Below, one piece after another: positions 54,401 to 64,000 of a DNA stretch of 64,000 nucleotides (positions within the stretch are counted from its first letter, which is position 1; every line of letters begins with the position of its first letter). Source of the DNA: Setaria digitata (Eukaryota > Nematoda > Chromadorea > Rhabditida > Setariidae); NCBI GenBank assembly GCA_003640385.1, contig RCAB01000279.1, forward strand, positions 20,094 through 84,093, written 5' to 3'. The notes beneath the pieces are model-generated. The model did not search any database, had not been told where the DNA came from, and saw nothing but the letters and a program-made list of their open reading frames with translations. Position numbers and translations under genes: made by a program.

Positions 54401-57400
54401 TCATGAAATCTAACTATTTCGAACTGTTCAGAACAACAAAAATTAATTCCAAACTCCGTAGGCGGTGAAAAAAAATCATTTAAAAAAAGATTTGATTCGA
54501 TCCGGATACAGCAAATTATGAAATTCTTTCGTTAATGAGCAATTCAAATGGATTTTATTGAATGCTCACACTGAATTTATAAAAATATGAAATTTTACTT
54601 TTTATTCTCATTGATATTATAATTATTGTGATCACAACAATAACAATTATAAATGTTCGATTAAAGTTACTAACGATTTGTTTGATCAATATTGCAATCG
54701 TTATCACTTTCTTTATTTTGAATCTTACGCAGTTCAGTTGGCTTTTTGAAAAAACAAAAAAAAAAAATTAATTTAACCGATAGCATTCATTTTAATTATT
54801 AAACATTGTTTTATTTCTTGTAAAAGAAAATGGAAAACAACTTGGAAAATTTGAAGTATTTGCAATTTCAAATTTAATTAGTTGAAATTATCATGGAGCA
54901 GAAAAGAAAAAAAAATCACGATAAATTTCTTCGTCATTGAAATCTTCTACAAAATGTTACTTTTTAAAATTTGCAAAATGATTATTACTGACAGATCTTT
55001 TTCTTTTTCTTTTTTCTTTAAATGTGTCGCCATTTTTCAATTAAAATTAATTATTGATATCAATTCTTATCCTTTTTTTTTGTATGAGAAATTTTAATAT
55101 TCAATATACGACATCAAAATATCTCGTTTATCACCATACACTATGATGGACATTTTTTGACGAATCAGTTTTCAGATAAATTTATGCTTTCAAAAAAAAA
55201 AAATTGTTACTTTATAGTTTTAAAAAAAGTTATGCAACAAATTGAAATTTACTGTACGTATTGATAAGTGATGCCGCATATCAGTTCCATTGCTCATTAT
55301 TTAACTGATGTGCCGTGATATGATGTGGCATACTCTGACGTCTTCCACGTACAAATTGTTTTCCACGTATGGTGAAAATCTCGTTGGATGGTAATCAAAT
55401 CTTTCTTAAAAGTCACATACGTGGGACAAATCTATTTTTAAGTATTATGTGTGTTTTTTTTTTTTTTTTTTTAATACAATTTTCGACTGAAATAAGAAAA
55501 TGAAAGCTTAAAACAACTTTATCATTGCTTAAAATTAATGGAACTGATTTTAATTAAAAATGTAACCAGAGAATGGCTTAATTAAGCAACAATATGAGCA
55601 TGTGATCATTATTATCCTATTTTTTGACCAATTATAAAAACTAAAAAGTTCATGAAGAATGAAAAAAAAAAAAATGAAAAGTATATGGCAATTTTTGTTT
55701 TTGTTTACTGACATGTTTCATTGAAAACACTTTAAGCAAATTTTAATTAAAAATTAATATTTGAAAGAAAAAGCGAAAAAAAAAGCAGTAAGAGAAAAGA
55801 AAGAAAAAGTGGAGTGAAAAAAGTTTGGAAAAGATTTATTGCAAATCATTTTGAACGATTGTTCAAATGATTTTGAATTTCGAAGAAATGGCAAAAAAAA
55901 AGGAAAAGAAAAAAAATTTTTTAGAAGGAAATGATGCCAAGGCCATTTGATTTGGTATTTTTTATAACTTCCTTCATAGCATTTTCTTTTATTTTTTAAA
56001 TTTCACTCAAATTTTTTTTATTTTATTATTTTTTCCATGTATTGTTGACAGGTTTCAACTATTCAGTCTTTTTTTAATGATTCTTTCCACTTTAGTTTTT
56101 TATCCTTTTCTTTTTTTTTTTTTTTTTTCTTCTTAAGTCAGAAAATATCGAAAAAAATATTTATGTGGTCGGATAATTAATTTTGAAAAAAAGGGAAGAA
56201 CGATGAAATGACAGAGTGATACGGAAAACCCATAAAAATTTATCTTTTCAAATCAGGAAAAGAATAAATGGATAACAGTACAAATTAATTAATTAACAAA
56301 GTAAATGACATTATGCATGAAGTTAAATTGTGCAATAAAATTTTAACAATTTTACATAAAAGAAAAAGAAAAAATAGGGATGAAAGAAGAAAAAAAAAAG
56401 ACATTTTGGTAAATAATTAATGAATGCAAGGCATTATTTTGTCTTTCTTTTTCAGTAAAAGTTCAGTTTCAAGGGATCACATTTGTTAAAATTGAATTAA
56501 AACTTGTGGAATCAAAAAATTTGCTTAAAATTAAAATATTAAAATAGAGAGCGCATAAAATAGGAAATAGTACTGTAGAATTTATCACTTTTTGCAAATG
56601 TTTATTTCATCTGTTCTAGATCAGACCGTATAGTTTGGGATGATAATTTAAATATCACAGTTATGATAAATTATCACTATATTGTCTTCAAATTCTATTT
56701 TGTTTATGGGCTATCTTATAGACAAGTTTCTATTTTACTAATGCTAATCTTTTCCAGTAATAAAAAAAAATTTTTGGAGATTTAAAAACAATAAAATAGT
56801 TAACTTTACTTCTCCTAAAAAGAAGATGAATAAAATTTGATAATTTTCCTTCATTTTTTTCATAGATATAAAATTGCAAGAGGCCTGATTAATTATTGCT
56901 TTACATAGATTGTATTTCTACAAATCTTCTCTAATGATAACATCCACAAGTGCCGGACAAGTTTTAGGAAAAAAGTTTAAACAAATCAAATTTAAAAAAG
57001 AGAATTTCATAAATTTTATGAAACTTTATTTAATTAAACTCTATTTTTTTACAATTATTTGAAAAAATTTTGAGAAAAGAAGACAAAAAACGGAACCATG
57101 TGTGACATGAGGAAGTTAGGGTCAAGAAAAAATTGTTACTATTAATTTGTTATTGCTGTAACTTAATGGAACGCAGTGATTTGCTTATAAAAAAAAAACT
57201 CAAAATGTTTCTTGACAATCAACTAATTATTAGCTCAAATGTTGCTGATAATTTCTTATCATCTACTTAATCTGTGTAAGGAAAGAATGACTTGAAAAAG
57301 TGATAAATCTCAGAAAAGGTTATTATTTGCTGCTAAATTATTTTAAAAGGACATCTTTATGAAATTGTCATTTTTGTCTAAGCGAAAATACTTTTGTTTG

Positions 57401-58982
57401 CATCACTAAGTAGCGAATGTTTAATATCTTCCAGAAATTCAACTGTCCTTCACTTGAATCAAAAAGAAAAAGAAAAAGATGAGAAAGAAATGAAAATCTG
57501 ACCTTGACGTCTTGAATTGGAAGAGAAATAGTAAAGAAACGGAAAGAGGTTCATTTCATTTAATATTTGAGAAAAAAAAAGAAAAAGAAATTACGGAATG
57601 ATCATCCATTGAAAGTTAATGCATGATAAATCTTTTCTTTTTTTTCATTATCTGAGTGAATATTTCACTGTGGAAATGAAATTTTTTCATTTTTTCATAA
57701 TTCATTTCAACAATTTTATATATATATATATATAAGAAGGAGTGAGAATGGTTCAGTAATATTTGCATTATCACAATTTGGAATTTCAAAATTTCAGAAA
57801 AAGTTAATGAAAAAGAAGTGGTATTATGTGTCATATCTCATTAATTAACACTTTTAATTATATAAATTTCTGCTTGTTATCAATAAAATTTTGCATTGTA
57901 ATGCAGTTAGCAATGTTACAAAATTTCAGCAAAAAGATTCAAATATTATCAAATAGGGATTTAATCATTTGCATTTTAGGAATTTTATGTGAAAGATAAA
58001 AATTATTTTACCAATCACATAATTGTTCGATAGTTATTCATAGCTCATTTGAGGACTTTTCAAAGTGTCGTAATTTCGATAGTGAGAAATATTGAAAAAT
58101 TACGCTGTATGATTTTGTGCTGAATTTAAAATTGTTATCGCAGAATTATGGCAATTTAATATCAACCATTCCCTACCAATAACCTGTTTAAAATGTTTTT
58201 AATTCGTGAAACAATGAATATAGCATCAAATTTAATTGCATTATTATTAATCAGATGAAATGATTAAGAGATATAAGAGAATGAAGGAAACGAATTTATA
58301 ATTCAGTCATTGATATGAATATTGAGAATATATTCTGTTGATCGTATCCGTCTCTGATACATTTTCTGTGCTACCAGTTCCATACATGATTATTAAAATT
58401 TTAGTTTGTTGAGAAAAAAAAAAAAAGAATTTAATTCCGTCTCAAAATTTATTTTTTTCTTTTATTGGCGTTGACTTCCTTTTTTCTTTTTCACAAAAAT
58501 GCAAAGAAATTTTTCATTTAATTGCTCATTCTCAACCATTTTAATGGTGGTTTAAACAGATCTTGTTTTTAGAATCGTTTTTCGAACTTAAATTATTCTA
58601 TCCATTAAAGTGTTCTCTTAAAATTTTTTGCGTGTTTTTTCTCATTCGTTTCGTTTTGTTTTTTGTCTTTATTTTTTTAATTTGTTTTTGCCGTCGGCAG
58701 ATTTGATGGAAATTTTTATTAAATTGAGCAATGGAAAGCTTCTTATATTTGTTCAAAAGTTGTAGTAGTTGACGTCTAAACCTTTCCGCTAATTTGTGAT
58801 TGATCTTATGGTGATCGATTCCTATTTCTGAATTTAATGTTTTCTTTTTTTACTTGTTTTTTAATTTGAAACAAATTTAAAATACATTCCTGCAATTCAA
58901 CAATCTATTTTTGTAAAACGAATTTGTATTTTAGTATTTTTTTTATGGTATTTAATTTTGTCCAGAAGGAATGAAAATTCAG

Positions 58983-59160
58983 GCAATGACTTCAGTTTAT
59001 GTTTAAAGAAATTTTCGGTGTTTTTGCTTCCTCATTTTGGTAGAAACACAAATATTAAGCTGANAAACTGAAGTCATTGCCGAAAATTTCTTTAATGTTT
59101 AAAGAAATTTTCGGTGTTTTTGCTTCCTCATTTTGGTAGAAACACAAATATTAAGCTGAT
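58983..59160. repeat. Direct plus inverted duplication around a single N (assembly misjoin)
   Basis: The stretch before N at 59064 (about 59000-59063) recurs at about 59098-59160. Between N and the second copy, about 30 bp are the reverse complement of 58983-59010 (GGCAATGACTTCAG region). This combination points to a gap-fill error, not biology. Confidence 0.75.
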
Positions 59161-59381
59161 TTTAATTTTTTCGCTTTTAGTTTGACAGAATTTCAGCAAC
59201 GAATAAATGGATATGAAACAATAAGTCCTAAGCTAAAGTTTAATAAATTTTCAAACAAGTGAATTTTAAGTGTTAATAACTTCATCAATTTTTTTTAGGC
59301 TCAAAGCTCCATTGATGAAAATGATTCATCAGAAAAATTTTTCAAAAATTTAACGATGTTTTAGATTTTACAGCCCTCGAA

Positions 59382-61722
59382 ATGATTTCCTATTTTGTTC
59401 TCTTTTATATTTTGAAAATGGTTGTCGCAGATGATGATAATGAAGGCGAGTTTGACTATCATTTAAAATTAAATATTAAATTATTTGTTTCTTCGTTGAA
59501 TTTGAAAAACTTCATTTATTTAGGGAAATGCTTATTTTGTAATATTTTAGCATGAATTTAGTAACATTTGGACAATTTTATTTAAATTAATCAAAATTTT
59601 GTTAATCTCGAAATTACATAAAATTTCTATTCACTTCAATATTTATGATTTGACATGTAATTCTCATATTGGACTAATCTCAAATAGCTACTAATCACCA
59701 TTGCAGTAATACGCTTTAGTGAGATTGACTATGACGGTGATCGACGGCTAACACTGAACGAATTGAAGAAATGGCGTAAAACCAATCATGTAATTAAGAC
59801 TGATAAGGAATTAGAGCGTTTAATCCAATTAGCTGATAAAAATTATGATGGATCATTGAGTATTGCTGAATATGTTACATTGGTATTGACCAGGAAACCT
59901 ATTCGTCAGAGTGAACAAATTTTCAAGGTTATAAATTTGAAATTCAAAAATAGGCAGAAAATTTGATTCTAAAAAGTTTGTAAATTATAGCTGCAAAAAT
60001 TTTTAAAAAAGAATTAATTTATTAATGTTAACGAAAGAACGAAAAGGACTGAATTCCCATCACAATTAAGAAATTCTGATTAATTTTAAACATGAATAAT
60101 TAAAAGGTTTGCATTAAAAAAGAAAAAAAAAAAACAAATAAATAGTGATTAAAGCGCCTCGATGTTAATGGTGATGGCGAGTTAACCGAAAATGAAGCAA
60201 TGGGATCAAAAAGTGCTGGAATTAGCGAAAAAATTATTAATGGAATTTTCGAGGTTGGTTTTTGTCACAAAAAATTCCAAAACTTTTGGTGAATTCATTG
60301 ATCGAATTTTTAGGTAAATAATATAAAAAAGTTTATTTAAATATAATTTTCAGTTAAGTGATTTTAATCGCGATGGTAAAATTACTCTTGATGAATTTTC
60401 ATTAATGGTTGACAATAACCCGACTGCTGAACGACAACCCAAAACACAAGTAATAAATTTAAAAAAAAAAATGAGAGAGAGGGAGACAAAGTTCTGCGTC
60501 AATATATTTAATGTATTTATAACTGCGTTGAAATATTTCTAATTACTAATTTATTTCTTGTTCAAATCAATAAGTCACTAGTTGGATTCCATCAATTTTG
60601 GCTTGCTTTTAATTAACTCCCCCTCCCCAGGAACTGGATTAATGACTTCATTGGTTCACAAATAACTTCGCTCTGATTTTTTTTTTTTGCACTAATTAAT
60701 ACAATTAAAACAATGAAACTTAAATGATTCGTATTTCGTTAACAATCAATTGAATTTGATAATTGATTTGATTCTGCTTCAGTCAACTTTCAAGTCATTT
60801 AATCCAGCCTCAGTCAGCTTTAATTAATTTAATTGAAATACATGATAGTTTTGTTTGTTATTTTTCCCTTTTATTATTATTATATTATTGTTATTTGTTA
60901 TTACCTGTTATTGTTATTTACTATTACTTATTATTTATTACTATTTACCACCATTTATTATTGCTCATTATTATTATTGTTATTATCATTATTATTAATA
61001 ATAACAGTTTTATACTACCATGATTATATTTGTTGTTTAGGCAGAACAAAATCGTGATTTAGCGCAGCAGTTAATGACAATTATCGATCAAAATCAAGAT
61101 AAAAATTTATCACTTGAAGAAGTGCACAGCTTTGCAAATGCAAATGCAAGAGTAAGTAATAATGAAGCTATTATGTAAACCACTTTCATCAAAAGAAAAA
61201 TAGTAGTAATGGAAGACTGTAGGAATTTTGGCTAGCTACAATTTGTAGAATAAAAAATTATGAATTATATTTAGTACCACAATTCTTTGAACTTGATTTA
61301 AAAGCTACCATTACGAATATTTTATGAATAGGAATTTATGGCAGTGTCGGAATGAATAAATAGGAAATGAAACGATTACAAAGATACAGTTATCATTTAA
61401 ATGACCAATGCGCCGTAATCCGTAGGATAGTAAATAAATTTTTACAACTGCGCCTTTATTATAGCAAATGCAGTGAACAGGGTAAATGATACAGTAACTT
61501 ATGTGGTACTATCTGTTAATAGTTTTAGTCAACTGTTGATTCCTTTACAATTACGTTTAATTAATGGAATTTCAGGTAAGCAAAGCTGATGTAATAGAAG
61601 CCTTCGGGTACTTGGATGCTAATCATGACACCTTTTTAAACTTTGATGAACTTGTTGCGCTACCTGATAAAATGGTTGCATTAGTACATTTCAGAGAGCC
61701 ACCCCCAGTCAGTGATAATTAA
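59382..61722 (+). CDS. Secreted six-EF-hand calcium-binding protein
   Basis: Six exons: 59382-59445, 59707-59927, 60155-60253, 60354-60449, 61041-61151, 61576-61722; 738 nt, 245 aa. Residues 1-16 (MISYFVLFYILKMVVA) form a signal peptide, followed by DDDNE. EF loops start near 29 (DYDGDRRLTLNE), 65 (DKNYDGSLSIAE), 98 (DVNGDGELTENE), 131 (DFNRDGKITLDE), 176 (DQNQDKNLSLEE, Lys in place of the usual Gly) and 211 (DANHDTFLNFDE, Thr in place of Gly), so the last two may bind calcium more weakly. The tail ends in REPPPVSDN without an ER-retention signal. Intron 1 needs a GC donor (AAG|GCGAGT at 59446): the nearby GT site breaks the frame. A ttttacag acceptor lies 8 nt before the ATG. It resembles the larger EF-hand protein at 40138-46908 (both have a DKNYDG loop) and may be a paralogue. 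Confidence 0.92.
60868..61012. repeat. ATT-rich low-complexity tract in an intron
   Basis: Imperfect TTATTA/TTGTTA runs in the fourth intron of the six-EF-hand gene, giving a false Tyr/Leu/Ile-rich open frame. Confidence 0.7.
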
Positions 61723-61816
61723 GATTCTGTTTAATTTAATACCTTTTTTTAAACTAGATAAATTCGAACTAAAGAAATAGTGAATTATAATCAATTTCAT
61801 CATTAAAATTTTGATT

Positions 61817-61822
61817 AATAAA
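61817..61822 (+). promoter_or_regulatory. Poly(A) signal of the six-EF-hand gene
   Basis: AATAAA 95 nt after the stop codon. Confidence 0.6.
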
Positions 61823-62559
61823 AGAATTTTCGATATAGAGATTGTTTATTAAAGTTATTCCTTACTACATAGTTGTTCCACTTATTTTTACATCATAAAA
61901 TTATAATGAATGATTCATTTGTCAACAGCACATAAAACAAATCTTTATCATCTGAAAAAGTTTTTCTTAAAATCTCATCTGCTTATATTTCCAAACCTAA
62001 CTTAATTCCTAATTTGAAAGTTGTCAAGCCCTGCGTAGGATTTGCATGCAATTACCTATAACCAATTAGCAACAGTCCCAATTAGTACAAGCAGTTCTTG
62101 TGTAGGAAAGAAAAATTATATTCTTTTTCTTTTTTTTTCATGCATTTTACATTTTTGAACGCTTGCACTTCAGGTGATACCATTATGCAATTCAAAATTC
62201 GTCTTTCAATATTTTTAATATGAAATGAGGAACAGCGGAATAAAAGTTGAAACACTTTCATTTTTGTTTTTTAAATGATTGAGGAAGTTGTAAAAAAAAC
62301 TGAAATCCTATAGCCAAAAAAAACCATATGAAATAGATCAGTTACAAAGGTAGTTTAGTGTCATTGGAAAAGTTCATTAACTACATAAATAAATTCACCA
62401 TTAAAAAGAAAAAAGAAGTAAGAAAAACGCTACAATAAAAAAAATGCTCAAAAAAAAACTAACTAGTCCAAAATTTGCGAGTAGATTAGTTTTATTGCTC
62501 GATTATTACATTTCTCTCTGTTTACTGTAGGAATAAAAATAGATATTTCAATTCTGTTA

Positions 62560-62696
62560 AGTTTAGTTCTTGTTGAATTAGTTCCTTGGTGTAAAAATAG
62601 TTCATTCTACAAATTACACTAATTTTTNAGTTTAGTTCTTGATGAATTAGTTCCTTGGTGTAAAAATAGTTCATTCTACAAATTACACTAATTTTT
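62560..62696. repeat. 68-bp duplication across a single N (assembly join)
   Basis: 62560-62627 and 62629-62696 match apart from one visible base (TTGTTG versus TTGATG), separated by N at 62628. Confidence 0.85.
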
Positions 62697-63286
62697 TTTT
62701 ACCGCCTGAAATATTCTTTTTATTAATCTGTAAATAAAACGAGAGTGCAAAATAAAAGTGTATTAGCAATTAAAAACGATCTTGATGAAATAATTATTTC
62801 AGCTCCCAATCAAGAATTACCTTTTTTTGATAACAGTCCGTACACTTGACCTTCTAAAATTATTTTCATTTTGAATCAAGATTAAATACAACAGTTTGAT
62901 ATCTACCATTGGAGGAAAACATGAAACAGCTGACTGAATTGAACGCTTTTTTGAAACAATTTGATCTAATGAAAAATAAAACATAAAACTATTACTACTG
63001 TAAATAATGAAATGGATATAAAGAATAATATCGGGATTACATTCTTCCGTACTTGAATATCTTATTGTTATCTGATGTCTTGCTTAATGTGAAGTTAAAG
63101 AACTTAAAATTGAAGATTTTCAATACGTCAGTGAACTCTTGCAAATTTCTCTGATGCATTAAGTTAACTAATTAAATTGTTGAAGACTAAAGCTCAATTT
63201 GTAAAAGTCAAACCACTAGATTATCTAGCTTAACAGTCACTTTATAATCGCTATTTTTTAATAAATAAACTGTCAAGAAATATAAA

Positions 63287-63404
63287 TTAAAAGAAAATGG
63301 AATGTTATAATTGCCAGAGAAATAAATAAGAAGTAAATAACTTCTTAAAATAACGTGAAACTTATTTATTTCTCTGGTAATTATAACATTCCATTTTCTT
63401 TTAA
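63287..63404. repeat. 44-bp near-perfect inverted repeat with 30-nt loop
   Basis: Left arm 63287-63330 and right arm 63361-63404 are reverse complements with one mismatch (G versus A, in AATTGCCAG/AATTACCAG). The 30-nt spacer is 63331-63360. The whole forms a foldback of 118 nt, either a tiny MITE-like element or a small-RNA hairpin. Confidence 0.9.
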
Positions 63405-64000
63405 AGAAAATAAATGAGGTTTTTTTTTTTTTTTGTAGAAAGAAAATGACATGGAAATAGCGTGATTAATGTTGATAAGAATAAATCATTTAACAAATTG
63501 CAAATATTTAACTCATTCAGTTATATTTTAATTATGAAGTCATGAATTATATATTTGGAAAGGTTAAATATTCATCAAAATTCATTTTTATTTTTTGAAA
63601 AAAATAACCGAATTTCAATTATTTACAATCCAATAGCAAAAGAGGGAAAAGCCAATAGATAAAGTCTCGGAAGCAGTAACCCTTTTTTTTTATCATTTTG
63701 CAAAATTTCCCACACTTCTCACCGAATCTACCTACACTGATATAGCAGAAGATGATATGAAAAATGGCGTGATCAATATTGATAGTGGTATGAAGATATA
63801 GCATTCTGCTACTACTACATGTTAGATTTGTTTAAAATCTGCAAAAACTTAATTTGTTGCTTGATTAAAATTATTGTAATAAAGAATTTCTTCAGTTAAT
63901 CTCATCAGTAAAACAAGGACGTGTTTTTGAAAAAATTTTAAACTTTTCCTCAACAATTACTGTCATTCATCAAAATATCAAAAAAAAAAAAAAAAAAAAA

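Larger units (their letters stand above)
46913..59373. other. Long AT-rich intergenic region between two EF-hand genes
   Basis: About 12.5 kb without a convincing gene. It holds many A/T homopolymer runs, a (GATAT)5 tract at 48429-48453 with a shorter echo near 48100, a (TA)n tract near 57717, and one short exon-like island ending in a good donor at 47527. An assembly join lies at 59064. No conserved protein block recognised on either strand. Confidence 0.5.
61823..64000. other. Right-hand intergenic region
   Basis: AT-rich, no gene recognised. It contains a duplicated assembly join (62560-62696) and a long inverted repeat (63287-63404), and ends in a poly(A) run. Confidence 0.5.

Noticed and set aside
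59446..59452. GT donor (GGCGA|gtttga) for the first intron of the six-EF-hand gene
   Set aside because: Its phase joins to a stop codon in the next exon; the GC donor one codon earlier restores the EF-hand frame.
1..64000. CRISPR arrays, insertion sequences, operons with ribosome-binding sites, rRNA genes, spliced-leader RNA genes
   Set aside because: None seen. The window is eukaryotic nuclear DNA, and I did not find the nematode SL1 sequence or rRNA on either strand by eye.

Overview
The window looks like nuclear DNA of a nematode, most likely a clade III (filarial or other spirurid-type) worm. It is very AT-rich, genes have many short exons with tttcag-type acceptors, most start codons sit just downstream of an acceptor-like site with no cis exon visible (as expected for spliced-leader addition), and the conserved genes are animal single-copy genes. 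The species cannot be named from this sequence alone. Predicted open reading frames are misleading here because exons are short; the gene models below were assembled by hand from splice sites, reading phase and remembered protein families.

Layout, left to right: (1) 1-495, minus strand, the N-terminal exons of CDC45, running off the left edge. (2) 2114-4332, plus strand, complete MAK16 in seven exons, divergent from CDC45. (3) 5135-11004, minus strand, complete co-SMAD (SMAD4/SMA-4 type) in sixteen exons, convergent with MAK16. (4) 11-24.8 kb, mostly non-coding, AT-rich and simple-sequence DNA between divergent genes. (5) 24833-32679, plus strand, an eight-exon gene for a CRIB-motif (Cdc42/Rac-binding) scaffold with three PxPxPR motifs and a likely alternative 3' end. 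(6) 34749-36937, minus strand, an unrecognised acidic Ser/Glu-rich protein, with further probable exons at 37583-38011. (7) 38388-38460, tRNA-Lys(TTT). (8) 40138-46908, minus strand, a secreted protein with eleven canonical EF-hands plus one degenerate one. (9) 47-59 kb, long AT-rich DNA without a convincing gene. (10) 59382-61722, plus strand, a second secreted protein with six EF-hand loops. (11) 61.7-64 kb, non-coding, with a striking 44-bp inverted repeat.

The genes do not form an operon or one pathway. CDC45 (replication) and MAK16 (ribosome biogenesis) share a divergent promoter region with duplicated E-box/CRE-like motifs. SMAD4 is the common mediator of TGF-beta/BMP signalling, the CRIB protein is a probable Cdc42/Rac effector, and the two EF-hand proteins look like diverged relatives that bind calcium in the secretory pathway or outside the cell.

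The most unusual points are an apparent GA-AG intron in SMAD4, three GC-AG introns among about 52 modelled introns, an alternative terminal exon in the CRIB gene, a partial exon duplication in the acidic gene, the 44-bp foldback near the right end, and four single-N joins flanked by duplicated sequence that look like assembly artefacts.
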